From Acidovorax sp. YS12 (GTDB taxonomy: Bacteria > Pseudomonadota > Gammaproteobacteria > Burkholderiales > Burkholderiaceae_C), in the NCBI GenBank assembly GCA_021496925.1, contig CP053915.1, positions 3,809,501-3,873,500 of the forward strand: a DNA stretch of 64,000 nt. Reading direction: 5' to 3'. The translations under genes and the position numbers were made by a program. A model generated the notes under the pieces. It ran no database searches, had not been told where the DNA came from, and worked only from the letters and a program-made list of their open reading frames with translations. How positions within the stretch are numbered: the first letter of the stretch is position 1; the number at the start of each line of letters is the position of its first letter. Below are positions 16,942-25,710 of this stretch, in pieces.

Positions 16942-16947
16942 TAGAAT
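16942..16947 (+). promoter_or_regulatory. probable -10 hexamer of argS
   Basis: TAGAAT ends 7 bases before the argS ATG, with no Shine-Dalgarno sequence in between, so the transcript would be leaderless or nearly so. No good -35 box is visible. Confidence 0.5.
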
Positions 16948-16954
16948 CGCCCCC

Positions 16955-18661
16955 ATGCTCTCCGTCAAACAGGAATTGCTCGCGGCGCTGGCTGGCGAGC
17001 TGGAAAAAATCTCGCCCGGCGCCGGTGCGCGCGCCGCATTCGAGTCGCCCAAGGTGGCCGCGCACGGCGACTTCGCCTGCACCGCCGCCATGCAGCTGGC
17101 CAAGCCGCTCAAGGCCAACCCGCGAGCCCTGGGCGAGCAGCTCAAGGCCGCCCTCGAAGCCACGCCGGCCTGCCAGCGCTGGGTCGATGCCATCGAGATC
17201 GCGGGCCCCGGCTTCCTCAACATCCGCCTCAAGCCCGCCGCCAAGCAGGAAGTGGTGCGCGAGGTGCTGGCCGCGGGCCAGCGCTTCGGCTACCAGCAGG
17301 ACAACGGCGGGCGCGTGCTGGTCGAGTTCGTCTCGGCCAACCCTACCGGCCCGCTGCACGTGGGCCATGGCCGCCAGGCGGCGCTGGGCGACGCCATCTG
17401 CAACCTGTTCAGCACCCAGGGCTGGAACGTGCACCGCGAGTTCTATTACAACGACGCGGGCGTGCAGATCGACACGCTGACCAAGAGCACGCAGCTGCGC
17501 GCCAAGGGCTTCAAGCCCGGCGACGACTGCTGGCCCACCGACGCCGACAACCCGCTGGCCAAGAACTTCTACAACGGCGACTACATCGCCGACATTGCCC
17601 AGGCGTTCCTGGCCAGGGAAACGGTCAAGGCCGACGACCGCGAATTCACTGCCAACGGCGACGTGGAGGACTACGACAACATCCGCCAGTTCGCCGTGGC
17701 CTACCTGCGCAACGAGCAGGACAAGGACCTGCAGGCCTTCAACCTGAAGTTCGACGAGTACTACCTGGAGTCCAGCCTGTACACCAGCGGCCGCGTCGAG
17801 GCCACGGTGAACCGGCTCATCGCCAACGGCAAGACCTACGAGCAGGACGGTGCGCTGTGGCTCAAGTCCACCGACTATGGCGACGACAAGGACCGCGTGA
17901 TGCGGAAAAAGGACGGCACCTATACCTACTTCGTGCCTGACGTGGCCTACCACATCGCCAAGTGGGAGCGCGGCTTCGCCAAGGTCGTCAACATCCAGGG
18001 CACGGACCACCACGGCACCATCGCGCGCGTGCGCGCCGGCCTGCAGGCGGCCGACGTGGGCATTCCCCAGGGCTACCCCGACTACGTGCTGCACACCATG
18101 GTGCGCGTGGTGCGCGGCGGCCAGGAGGTGAAGATCAGCAAGCGCGCCGGTTCCTACGTCACGCTGCGCGACCTGATCGAGTGGACCAGCAAGGACGCGG
18201 TGCGCTTCTTCCTGCTGAGCCGCAAGCCCGACACCGAGTACACCTTCGACGTGGACCTGGCCGTGGCGCAGAACAACGACAACCCGGTGTACTACGTGCA
18301 GTACGCGCATGCGCGCATCTGCTCGGTGCTGCGGGCGTGGCAGGAGCAGGGCGGCGACGTGGCTTCGCTACAGGGCGCGGATCTGTCGGCCCTCGAAGGC
18401 CCGCAGGCCCAGGCGCTGATGCTGCAGCTCGCCAAGTACCCCGAGATGCTCACCGCCGCCGCCGAGGGCGAGGCCCCGCACGACGTGACCTTCTACCTGC
18501 GCGACCTGGCCGCGGCATACCACAGCTACTACGATGCCGAGCGCATCCTGGTGGACGACGAAGCCGTCAAGCGCGCGCGCCTGGCCCTGGTTGCCGCCAC
18601 GGCGCAGGTGCTGGCCAACGGCCTGGCGGTGCTGGGCGTATCGGCTCCTGAACGAATGTAA
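16955..18661 (+). CDS. argS: arginyl-tRNA synthetase
   Basis: 568 residues. It charges tRNA-Arg with arginine. The N-terminal Arg_tRNA_synt_N domain (about 1-95) precedes a class I catalytic core with the HIGH-type motif HVGH at residues 135-138 (NPTGPLHVGHGRQ). The KMSKS-equivalent is reduced to ISKRAG, as is common in ArgRS. A C-terminal DALR anticodon-binding domain (about 445-568) ends in VLGVSAPERM. The ATG is preceded by a TAGAAT hexamer rather than a ribosome-binding site. The SPOR-domain gene follows after 12 bases. Confidence 0.98.
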   Translation: MLSVKQELLAALAGELEKISPGAGARAAFESPKVAAHGDFACTAAMQLAKPLKANPRALGEQLKAALEATPACQRWVDAIEIAGPGFLNIRLKPAAKQEVVREVLAAGQRFGYQQDNGGRVLVEFVSANPTGPLHVGHGRQAALGDAICNLFSTQGWNVHREFYYNDAGVQIDTLTKSTQLRAKGFKPGDDCWPTDADNPLAKNFYNGDYIADIAQAFLARETVKADDREFTANGDVEDYDNIRQFAVAYLRNEQDKDLQAFNLKFDEYYLESSLYTSGRVEATVNRLIANGKTYEQDGALWLKSTDYGDDKDRVMRKKDGTYTYFVPDVAYHIAKWERGFAKVVNIQGTDHHGTIARVRAGLQAADVGIPQGYPDYVLHTMVRVVRGGQEVKISKRAGSYVTLRDLIEWTSKDAVRFFLLSRKPDTEYTFDVDLAVAQNNDNPVYYVQYAHARICSVLRAWQEQGGDVASLQGADLSALEGPQAQALMLQLAKYPEMLTAAAEGEAPHDVTFYLRDLAAAYHSYYDAERILVDDEAVKRARLALVAATAQVLANGLAVLGVSAPERM

Positions 18662-18673
18662 GCCTCTACTGCT

Positions 18674-19333
18674 ATGAAAACACGACAACGCGGCGGCACC
18701 ATCGTCGGCTTCATTTTCGGTTTGATCGTCGGGCTGGGGGTGGCGCTGGCCGTCGTGGTCTACGTGATGAAAGTGCCCGTGCCCTTCATCACCAAGGGCG
18801 GGCTGCGCGGCCCCGAGCAGGACGCGGCCGAGGCCGAGAAGAACCGCAACTGGAACCCCAACCAGGCACTGGCGGGCAAGCCGGCGCCCGCGCGGCCCGC
18901 CGAGCCCGCCGCCCCGGCGGCGTCCGAGCCCGTGGCGCCGGCGCCGTCCAAGGTGGCGGAGCCCAAGCCGGACGCCAAGGCCGACGCCAAGGAAGCGGTG
19001 GCGAAGAACCCCAAGGACAAGGACGCCAAGCCCGCGGCCTCGGCCGATCCGCTGGGGGACTTCGCCAAGGCCAAGGCCTCGAATGCCACGGTGGAGCCGT
19101 TCGAGTATTTCGTGCAGGCCGGCGCGTTCAACACCCAGCAGGATGCCGACGCGCAGCGCGCCAAGCTGGCCATGCTGGGCTGGGAGGCGCGCGTGAGCGA
19201 GCGCGAGCAGAATGGGCGCGCCTACTTCCGCGTGCGCGTGGGGCCGTTCGCCAAGCGCGATGACGCCGAGCAGCTCAAGGACAAGCTCAAGGGCGCGGGC
19301 GTGGAATCGACCCTGGTGCGCGTCCAGCGGTGA
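18674..19333 (+). CDS. SPOR-domain membrane protein (FtsN-like)
   Basis: 219 residues. A short cytoplasmic N-terminus (RQRGGTIVGF) leads into one membrane helix at about 8-32. A long alanine/proline/lysine-rich periplasmic linker (about 55-135) follows, then a SPOR domain (about 140-217: YFVQAGAFNTQQDADAQRAKLAMLG, YFRVRVGPF). SPOR domains bind denuded septal peptidoglycan, so this is probably a division-site protein like FtsN. The position behind argS is the same as in other beta- and gammaproteobacteria, where an ftsN-like gene follows argS. Confidence 0.9.
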   Translation: MKTRQRGGTIVGFIFGLIVGLGVALAVVVYVMKVPVPFITKGGLRGPEQDAAEAEKNRNWNPNQALAGKPAPARPAEPAAPAASEPVAPAPSKVAEPKPDAKADAKEAVAKNPKDKDAKPAASADPLGDFAKAKASNATVEPFEYFVQAGAFNTQQDADAQRAKLAMLGWEARVSEREQNGRAYFRVRVGPFAKRDDAEQLKDKLKGAGVESTLVRVQR

Positions 19334-19421
19334 TGCCCTGCCAGGCGCTGCGCGCCCGGCAATGAACTTTTCACGGGGGCGCCGCTCCCATCGCTATTCC
19401 GATCAAGGAGATTGACGAAAC

Positions 19422-20060
19422 ATGAAACGCCGCGAGTTTTCTCTCACCGCTGCCTCGGCCCTGGCCGTGGGTGCCATTTCCCTGCCCGCCATGGCCCAGC
19501 CGCGCGAAGGCAAGGACTACCGCAAGCTGGCCAAGCCCGCAGCGACCGAAGCGCCTGCCGGCAAGGTGGAAGTGATCGAGTTCTTCTGGTACAGCTGCGG
19601 CCATTGCAACGCCTTCGAGCCGGCCTTCGCCGCCTGGCTGAAGACCGCGCCCAAGGACCTCGTGGTGCACCGCGTGCCCGTGGCGTTCAACGGCAGCTTC
19701 GTGCCGCAGCAGAAGATCTATTACGCGCTCGAAGGCCTGGGCAAAACCGAGGAAATCCACGCCAAGGTGTTCCGCGCCATCCATGTGGACCGCCTGAAGC
19801 TCACCAAGGACGAGGAAATCTTCGACTGGATGGGCAAGCAGGGCGTGGACGTGGCCAAGTTCAAGGAGATGTACAACTCCTTCACCGTGTCGAACCAGGT
19901 GCGCAAGGCCACGCAGATTCAGGACGCCTACGGCGTCGAGGGTGTGCCCTCGATGGGCGTGGCCGGCCGCTACTACACCGACGGCACCATGGCCGGCAGC
20001 ATGCAGAACGTGCTGCAGGTGGTAGAGCAACTGGCCGCCCAGGCGCGCAAGGGCGCCTGA
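19422..20060 (+). CDS. dsbA: thiol:disulfide interchange protein DsbA
   Basis: 212 residues with a signal peptide ending LPAMAQP (about residue 27; the MKRREF start is slightly Tat-like). The thioredoxin-fold oxidase carries its active site CGHC at residues 59-62 (WYSCGHCNAFEP) and a cis-proline loop at GVEGVPSMGV. It introduces disulfide bonds into periplasmic proteins. The ATG follows AAGGAGAT at good distance, and a strong terminator follows the stop. It lies 88 bases after the SPOR gene. Confidence 0.96.
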   Translation: MKRREFSLTAASALAVGAISLPAMAQPREGKDYRKLAKPAATEAPAGKVEVIEFFWYSCGHCNAFEPAFAAWLKTAPKDLVVHRVPVAFNGSFVPQQKIYYALEGLGKTEEIHAKVFRAIHVDRLKLTKDEEIFDWMGKQGVDVAKFKEMYNSFTVSNQVRKATQIQDAYGVEGVPSMGVAGRYYTDGTMAGSMQNVLQVVEQLAAQARKGA

Positions 20061-20083
20061 GCCCTTTTTCCCCCCGGACCAGC

Positions 20084-20112
20084 AGCCCGCCCGTGCGGGC
20101 TGTTTTTCTTTC
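20084..20112 (+). terminator. intrinsic terminator after dsbA
   Basis: A perfect 7-bp stem AGCCCGC/GCGGGCT with a CCGT loop is followed by GTTTTTCTTTCT, 24 bases after the dsbA stop. Confidence 0.85.
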
Positions 20113-20158
20113 TCCCGGCCGGTCGCTGCGCTGTAAGGATGGCAAAGGCTTGCCTTCC

Positions 20159-20191
20159 TAGAATGCGCCGCCCATGCTGCACTGCAGCATG
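20159..20191 (+). promoter_or_regulatory. -10-like hexamer and palindrome upstream of the DUF485-actP operon
   Basis: TAGAAT (20159-20164) is followed after 8 bases by the near-perfect palindrome CATGCTGCA-C-TGCAGCATG (20173-20191), which would lie at the start of the transcript. It may be an operator or a 5' UTR hairpin. TGC-rich palindromes of this sort are known for PhaR-type polyhydroxyalkanoate regulators, but the link is speculative. Confidence 0.45.
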
Positions 20192-20223
20192 CGGCAATCG
20201 GTGCCAACAATCCAGGGAGAAAA

Positions 20224-20541
20224 ATGTCCAATCCACTCTATGACAACATCAAGCGCGACCCGCGCTACGCGCAGCTCGTGCGCGAGCGGGCGCGCTTCGC
20301 GACGACGCTGGCGCTGCTGGTCATCGGCGTCTTCTTCGCCTTCGTGCTGCTGGTGGCCTTCGTGCCCGGCGTCATCGCCCAGCGCCTGTCGGAAGGCAGC
20401 AACCTGACCGTGGGCATTGCCCTGGGGTTTGCGCAGTTCGTGTTCTTCTGCGCGCTTACCTGGGTGTACGTGCGCCGCGCCAACCGCGATTTCGATCCCC
20501 GCAACGCACAGATCGTGCAAGACGCCCTGAGGAAGTCGTGA
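20224..20541 (+). CDS. DUF485 membrane protein, partner of the acetate symporter
   Basis: 105 residues with two membrane helices (about 28-50 and 60-85). It starts with NPLYDNIKRDPRYAQLVRERARFA, the DUF485 signature, and ends in a charged tail. The ATG follows AGGGAGAAAA. DUF485 genes are regularly encoded just before actP; here the stop shares one base with the actP ATG (TGATG). The protein's role is not known, probably a small subunit or assembly factor of the symporter. Confidence 0.93.
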   Translation: MSNPLYDNIKRDPRYAQLVRERARFATTLALLVIGVFFAFVLLVAFVPGVIAQRLSEGSNLTVGIALGFAQFVFFCALTWVYVRRANRDFDPRNAQIVQDALRKS

Positions 20542-22229
20542 TGCGCATGCCTTCCTCCTTCTCCTCCTCCTCCTCGCGCGCGCTGCTGGCGCTGTCCCTG
20601 CTGCTGCCGGCCCTGGCCTGGGCCGGCCCCGATCTGGGCGTGGCCCAGAAGCAGCCGCTCAACTGGCACGCCATCGGCATGTTCTTCGTCTTCGTGCTGA
20701 TGACGCTGGGCATCACCTACTGGGCCGCCGGGCGCTCCAAGTCGGCGTCCGACTTCTACACCGCCGGCGGCGGCATCACCGGCAAGCAGAATGGCCTGGC
20801 CATCGCGGGCGACTTCATGTCGGCCGCCACGCTGCTGGGCCTCACCGCCATGATCTACGGCGACGGCGTCGACGGCTACATCTACATGGTGGCCTTCTTC
20901 GTCGGCTGGCCCATCATCCTGTTCCTGATGGCCGAGCGCCTGCGCAACCTGGGCAAGTTCACCTTTGCCGACATCACCGCCTACCGCCTGCGCCAGGGCC
21001 CGGTGCGCACCATGGCCGCCGTCAGCTCGCTCACGGTGGTGTGCTTCTACCTGGTGGCGCAGATGGTCGGTGCCGGCCAGCTCATCAAGCTGCTGTTCGG
21101 CCTGGACTACAACGTGGCCCTGGTCGTCGTGGGTGCGCTGATGCTGGTGTACGTGATCTTCGGCGGCATGGTCGCCACCACCTGGGTGCAGATCATCAAG
21201 GCCTGCATGCTGCTGGCCGGGGGCACCGCCATCATGCTGCTGGCGTTCTCGCAGTTCGGCTTCAGCTTCGAGACCCTGACCACCAAGGCCATGGAAGTGC
21301 ACAAGCTGGGGCAGAACATGCTCTCGCCGGGCAAGCTGCTGGCCGACCCGGTGACCGCCCTTTCCATGGGCCTGGGCCTGATGTTCGGCATCGCCGGGCT
21401 GCCGCACATCCTGATGCGCTTCTTCACCGTGACCAACGCGCAGGAGGCGCGCAAGTCGGTGTTCTACGCCTCGGGCATCATCGCCTTCTTCTTCAACGTC
21501 ATCGCCATCATGGGGCTGTGCGCCATCGTGCTGGTGGGCACCAACCCCGAGTTCTTCGAGGGCGGCCAGGTCGGCGGCAAGCTGGTGGGCGGCGGCAACA
21601 TGGTGGCGCTGCACCTGGCCAAGGCCGCGGGCGGCAACCTGCTGCTGGGCTTCCTGTCGGCCGTGGCGTTCGCCACCATCCTGGCCGTGGTGGCCGGCCT
21701 GGCGCTGGCGGGGGCCTCGGCCATCTCGCACGACCTGTACGCCCGCGTCATCATGAAGGGCCAGGCCAGCGAGGAGAAGGAGATCCGCGTCTCCAAGATC
21801 GCCACCCTGTGCCTGGGCGTGGTGGCCGTGCTGCTGGGCATGGCGTTCGAGAAGATGAACGTGGCCTTCATGGTGGCGCTGGCGTTCGGCGTGGCTTCCT
21901 GCGCCAACTTCCCGGTGCTGCTCATGTCGATGTACTGGAAGGGCCTGACCACGCGCGGCGCCCTGGTGGGTGGCTACACCGGGCTGATCAGCTCGGTGCT
22001 GTTCGTGCTCTTCTCCAAGTCGGTGTGGGTGGATGTGTTGGGCCATGCCGCGCCGCTGTTCCCCTACACGCAGCCGGCGCTGTTCGCCATGCCGCTGGCG
22101 TTCCTGGCCATCTACGTGTTCTCCAAGCTCGACACCAGCGCCGAAGCGCAGGCCGAGCGTGCTGCGTTCGACGACCAGTACGTGCGCGCCCAGACGGGCG
22201 TGGGCGCTGCCAGCGCCGCCGCGCACTGA
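20541..22229 (+). CDS. actP: cation/acetate symporter ActP
   Basis: 562 residues, a sodium:solute symporter family member that takes up acetate and other short acids. It has a leader or first hydrophobic segment (ALSLLLPALAWAGPD) and then about 13 helices. Family patterns include SASDFYTAGGGITGKQNGLAIAGDF near the N-terminus, FGGMVATTWVQIIKA, and GLPHILMRFFTV. I chose the ATG at 20541 because GAGGAAG lies at good distance; a GTG one codon earlier and an ATG two codons later are alternatives. It is translationally coupled to the DUF485 gene. Confidence 0.95.
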   Translation: MRMPSSFSSSSSRALLALSLLLPALAWAGPDLGVAQKQPLNWHAIGMFFVFVLMTLGITYWAAGRSKSASDFYTAGGGITGKQNGLAIAGDFMSAATLLGLTAMIYGDGVDGYIYMVAFFVGWPIILFLMAERLRNLGKFTFADITAYRLRQGPVRTMAAVSSLTVVCFYLVAQMVGAGQLIKLLFGLDYNVALVVVGALMLVYVIFGGMVATTWVQIIKACMLLAGGTAIMLLAFSQFGFSFETLTTKAMEVHKLGQNMLSPGKLLADPVTALSMGLGLMFGIAGLPHILMRFFTVTNAQEARKSVFYASGIIAFFFNVIAIMGLCAIVLVGTNPEFFEGGQVGGKLVGGGNMVALHLAKAAGGNLLLGFLSAVAFATILAVVAGLALAGASAISHDLYARVIMKGQASEEKEIRVSKIATLCLGVVAVLLGMAFEKMNVAFMVALAFGVASCANFPVLLMSMYWKGLTTRGALVGGYTGLISSVLFVLFSKSVWVDVLGHAAPLFPYTQPALFAMPLAFLAIYVFSKLDTSAEAQAERAAFDDQYVRAQTGVGAASAAAH

Positions 22230-22297
22230 GCGCGCCATGCTGCTGGGCCTGGCAGGCCGCACGGGCCCGGCAGCCTGCCAGGAGGCAATGGGCTGGC

Positions 22298-22303
22298 TAC
22301 AAT
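22298..22303 (+). promoter_or_regulatory. probable -10 hexamer upstream of lptA
   Basis: TACAAT overlaps a possible ATG at 22302. If it is the -10, transcription starts near 22310, the 22302 codon is outside the message, and the first usable starts are the ATGs at 22326/22329. Confidence 0.45.
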
Positions 22304-22325
22304 GAACGCAAGATTCGTGCCCCTC

Positions 22326-22964
22326 ATGATGAAACGCCTCCTCCCCCTCCTCCTGGCTTCGGCCCTGATCGCCTTGGGCGGCGGCGCGCATGCCGAGCGC
22401 GCCGACCGCAACAAGCCCATGAACATCGAGGCCGACGCGCTGCACCATGACGAGCTGCGGCAGACCAGCGTGTTCACCGGCCGCGTGGTCATGACCAAGG
22501 GCTCCATCGTGCTGCGCGGCGAGCGCCTCGAGGTGCGCCAGGACCCGCAGGGCTACCAATCGGGCACCGTGGCCGCCGCGCCCGGGCAGCGCGCGTTCTT
22601 CCGCCAAAGGCGCGATGCCGCGCCGGGCCAGCCCGAGGAATTCATCGAGGGCGAGGGCGAAACCATCGAATACGACGGCCGCGCCGACACGGTGAAGTTC
22701 ATCCGCCGCGCCGAGCTGCGCCGCTACCGTGGCGCGGTGCTGGACGACGAGATCACCGGCGCCGTCATCGTCTACAACAACCTCACCGACCAGTTCTCCG
22801 TGGACGGCCAGAAGGCGGCCGCCAGCGCCGAGGGCGGCAAGGGCCGGGACGGCCGCGTGCGCGCCATGCTGGCGCCCAAGGAGCAGGCCGCCAGCCCCGC
22901 CGCGGCGGCGTCGGGCGCCGCGCCCGCGCTGCGCCCCAGCACGGCCATCGACGGAGGCCAGTGA
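22326..22964 (+). CDS. lptA: lipopolysaccharide transport periplasmic protein LptA
   Basis: About 212 residues from the chosen ATG; an in-frame ATG at 22302 gives 220. A signal peptide (MMKRLLPLLLASALIALGGGAHAE) precedes an OstA-type beta-jellyroll domain (about 30-165) with PMNIEADALHHDELRQTSVFTGRV, typical of LptA. A low-complexity alanine-rich tail follows. LptA forms the periplasmic bridge carrying LPS to the outer membrane. lptB follows directly, but lptC, usually upstream, is absent; actP lies there instead. The start was chosen by signal-peptide shape and the position of the -10-like hexamer. Confidence 0.92.
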   Translation: MMKRLLPLLLASALIALGGGAHAERADRNKPMNIEADALHHDELRQTSVFTGRVVMTKGSIVLRGERLEVRQDPQGYQSGTVAAAPGQRAFFRQRRDAAPGQPEEFIEGEGETIEYDGRADTVKFIRRAELRRYRGAVLDDEITGAVIVYNNLTDQFSVDGQKAAASAEGGKGRDGRVRAMLAPKEQAASPAAAASGAAPALRPSTAIDGGQ

Positions 22965-23732
22965 GTGCGCGCCGCTGACAACGGCTGCGACGGCAGCTGC
23001 CTCGAAGTGCTGCACCTGGCCAAATCCTACGGCAGCCGCAAGGTGGTCAAGGACGTATCGCTCTCCGTGCGCAAGGGCGAGGTCGTCGGCCTGCTCGGGC
23101 CCAATGGCGCGGGCAAGACCACCTCGTTCTACATGATCGTCGGCCTGGTGCGCAGCGACGGCGGCGACATCCTGATCGACGGCCAGTCGGTGGCCAACAT
23201 GCCGATCCACCGGCGCTCGCGCCTGGGGCTGTCGTACCTGCCGCAGGAGGCGTCGATCTTCCGCAAGCTCAGCGTGCAGGACAACGTGCGCGCCGTGCTG
23301 GAGCTGCAGACCGACGAGCGCGGCCAGCCCCTGCCCAAACCCGTGATCGAGGAGCGCCTCACGGCGCTGCTGGAGGAGCTGCGCGTGCAGCACCTGCGCG
23401 AATCGCCCGCACTGGCGCTGTCGGGCGGCGAGCGCCGCCGCGTGGAAATCGCCCGTGCCCTGGCCACGCAGCCGCGCTTCATCCTGCTGGACGAGCCGTT
23501 CGCCGGCATCGACCCCATCGCCGTGATCGAGATCCAGCGCATCATCGGCTTCCTGAAGGAGCGTGGCATCGGCGTGCTCATCACCGACCACAACGTGCGC
23601 GAGACGCTGGGCATCTGCGACCACGCCTTCATCATCAGCGACGGCGAGGTGCTGGCCCGGGGCACGCCCTCGGAAATCGTGGACAACGCCGAAGTGCGCC
23701 GGGTCTACCTGGGCGAACACTTCCGCATGTAG
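22965..23732 (+). CDS. lptB: LPS export ABC transporter ATP-binding protein LptB
   Basis: 255 residues with a GTG start directly after the lptA stop (TGAGTG). It is the cytoplasmic ATPase that powers LPS extraction from the inner membrane with LptFG. Walker A GPNGAGKTT lies at 45-53, the Q-loop in YLPQEASIF, the signature ALSGGERRRVEIARAL near 147, Walker B FILLDEPFAGIDP and the H-loop ITDHNVRETL. The stop codon abuts the rpoN start, the conserved lptA-lptB-rpoN order of proteobacteria. Confidence 0.97.
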   Translation: MRAADNGCDGSCLEVLHLAKSYGSRKVVKDVSLSVRKGEVVGLLGPNGAGKTTSFYMIVGLVRSDGGDILIDGQSVANMPIHRRSRLGLSYLPQEASIFRKLSVQDNVRAVLELQTDERGQPLPKPVIEERLTALLEELRVQHLRESPALALSGGERRRVEIARALATQPRFILLDEPFAGIDPIAVIEIQRIIGFLKERGIGVLITDHNVRETLGICDHAFIISDGEVLARGTPSEIVDNAEVRRVYLGEHFRM

Positions 23733-25265
23733 ATGCAGCCCAGCCTGTCGCTGCGCGTTTCGCAGCATCTCGCCCTCACGCCGCAACTGCAGCAGTCGAT
23801 CCGCCTGCTGCAGCTGTCCACGCTGGAGATGGCCCAGGAAGTCGAGCAGATGCTGGGCGACAACCCGTTCCTGGAGCGCGAGGACGACGAGGGCCCGCCG
23901 CACGAGGCGCCGCCCGAGCCCCCGCGTGCCAGTGCCGCCGCCACGGAGGCCGATGATGCTCCTGTTTCAGGAGCTGCCGACGCGCTCCCGGCAAGCGCTG
24001 AAGGCCAAAATGACGACTATGCGCCGAGCGACTGGGAAGGCGATGGCGGCGTCGATGCCGCGCACAGCGACGGCGAGTGGGGCGGCGAGTCCGCGCCACG
24101 CACGCGCGGCCAGGACGACGATGGGCTCGACGTGTTCGAGCGCGCGCGCAGCCACGAGTCGCTCACCGCGCACCTGCACCGCCAGGCCCTGGGCCTGCGC
24201 CTGCAGGAGGCGGATCGCGCGGCGCTGTACTTCCTGATCGAGTCGCTCAACGACGACGGCTACCTCGAAGACACGCTCGAAGACCTGGCCGAGGGCCTGG
24301 CGGGCAGCGAGGACCTGGAGCAGCGCGAGGAGCTGCTGCACCACTTCACCGTGGCGCTGCGCCTGCTGCAGAGCCTGGAGCCCACCGGCGTGGGCGCGCG
24401 CGACCTGACCGAATGCCTGGTGCTGCAGCTGCGCGCGCTGCAGGACGCCGAAGAGGCCGACCCCGCCGTGCTGCAGACCGCGCTGGCCCTGTGCGCCCAG
24501 CCGCTGGAGCTGCTGGCCCGGCGCGACGTGCGCCGCCTGGCCCAGGCCAGCGGCGCGGGCGAGGAGGGCACGCGCGCCGCCATGGCGCTGATCGCGCGCC
24601 TGGAGCCGCGCCCGGGCCGGCGCTTCGCCGACGTGCAGCGCAACATCGTCGTGCCCGACGTGATCGTGAAGAAGGCCGGCCAGGGCTTCAGCGTGCAGCT
24701 CAACCCCGACGTGATGCCGCGCCTGCGCGTGCACGAGGTCTATGCCAGCGCCCTGCGCGGGCAGCGCGGCCAGGACGGCCACCAAGCGCTGCAGGCGCGG
24801 CTGCAGGAGGCGCGCTGGTTCATCAAGAACATCCAGCAGCGCTTCGACACCATCCTGCGCGTGTCGCAGGCCATCGTGCAGCGGCAGAAGAACTTCTTCG
24901 TGCACGGCGAAATCGCCATGCGCCCGCTGGTGCTGCGCGAGATCGCCGACGAGCTGGGCCTGCACGAATCGACCATCTCGCGCGTGACCACGGCCAAATA
25001 CATGGCCACGCCGCAGGGCACCTACGAGCTGAAGTACTTCTTCGGCTCGGGCCTGGGCACCGATACCGGCGGCAACGCCTCCAGCACGGCGGTGCGTGCG
25101 CTCATCAAGCAGTTCGTCGCGGCCGAGAACCCCGCCAAGCCGCTGTCGGACAGCCAGATCGCCGAGATGCTCAAGGAGCAAGGCATCGAGTGCGCGCGCC
25201 GCACGGTGGCCAAATACCGCGAGGCGCTGAAGATCGCGCCCGCCAACCTGCGCAAGACCCTCTGA
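23733..25265 (+). CDS. rpoN: RNA polymerase sigma-54 factor RpoN
   Basis: 510 residues. Region I (1-50) is the glutamine/leucine-rich activator-contact segment (SLSLRVSQHLALTPQLQQSIRLLQLS). An acidic region II (about 55-125) follows, then the core-binding region (about 130-330). The HTH lies near 395-430 (LHESTISRVTTAKYM) and the RpoN box ARRTVAKYRE at 488-497, so all key parts are intact. A mini-repeat copy is read in frame in region II (residues about 78-94). The ATG directly follows the lptB stop with no spacer. Confidence 0.98.
   Translation: MQPSLSLRVSQHLALTPQLQQSIRLLQLSTLEMAQEVEQMLGDNPFLEREDDEGPPHEAPPEPPRASAAATEADDAPVSGAADALPASAEGQNDDYAPSDWEGDGGVDAAHSDGEWGGESAPRTRGQDDDGLDVFERARSHESLTAHLHRQALGLRLQEADRAALYFLIESLNDDGYLEDTLEDLAEGLAGSEDLEQREELLHHFTVALRLLQSLEPTGVGARDLTECLVLQLRALQDAEEADPAVLQTALALCAQPLELLARRDVRRLAQASGAGEEGTRAAMALIARLEPRPGRRFADVQRNIVVPDVIVKKAGQGFSVQLNPDVMPRLRVHEVYASALRGQRGQDGHQALQARLQEARWFIKNIQQRFDTILRVSQAIVQRQKNFFVHGEIAMRPLVLREIADELGLHESTISRVTTAKYMATPQGTYELKYFFGSGLGTDTGGNASSTAVRALIKQFVAAENPAKPLSDSQIAEMLKEQGIECARRTVAKYREALKIAPANLRKTL
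23965..24013 (+). repeat. mini-repeat copy read in frame inside rpoN
   Basis: TTTCAGGAGCTGCC...CGCTC...GGCAAGCGCTGAAGGCCAAAATGAC follows the consensus of the dispersed element along its whole length. It encodes about residues 78-94 of sigma-54, in the variable acidic linker, without breaking the frame. Confidence 0.75.
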
Positions 25266-25267
25266 AC

Positions 25268-25696
25268 ATGGCCCGCATCGTCTGTGACCTTCCGCCGCGC
25301 TTCGGCTTCGCCACCGAAGTGCAGGTCTACATCAACCACGTCAACCAGGGCGGCCACCTGGACAACGCGCTGCTGCTCACGCTGGTGTCCGAGGCGCGCG
25401 TGCGCTTCTTCCGTGCGCTGGGCCATTCCGAGGCCAACGTGGGCGGCCTGCCCATCGTCGTGGGCGACATGCAGGCGCAGTACCGCAGCGAGGCCTACCA
25501 CGGCGAGACGCTGCGCGTGGAGATGATGCCCATGGACCTCGGCCGCTGCGCCTTCGACCTGGTGTGGCGCATCACCGAGGCGGCGCAAGGGCGCGAGGTG
25601 GCGCGCGGCAAGAGCGGCATCGTCTTCGTCGATGGCGCCACGCGCCGCGCCGCCACCATGCCCGAGGCGGTGCGCGCGCAGCTGCTGGCGCTGTAG
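25268..25696 (+). CDS. hotdog-fold acyl-CoA thioesterase family protein
   Basis: 142 residues, the length of 4-hydroxybenzoyl-CoA/YbgC-type thioesterases. The pattern VYINHVNQGGHLDNALLLTLVSEARVRFFRALG resembles the catalytic loop and long helix of the fold, but the usual catalytic aspartate (D-x-x-G-H-V-N) appears as N-H-V-N-Q-G-G-H, so activity is uncertain. The next strand YRSEAYHGETLRVE is typical. It lies 2 bases after rpoN, a place usually held by hpf in many proteobacteria. The substrate is unknown. Confidence 0.82.
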   Translation: MARIVCDLPPRFGFATEVQVYINHVNQGGHLDNALLLTLVSEARVRFFRALGHSEANVGGLPIVVGDMQAQYRSEAYHGETLRVEMMPMDLGRCAFDLVWRITEAAQGREVARGKSGIVFVDGATRRAATMPEAVRAQLLAL

Positions 25697-25710
25697 CGCG
25701 CCTGCGGCAG

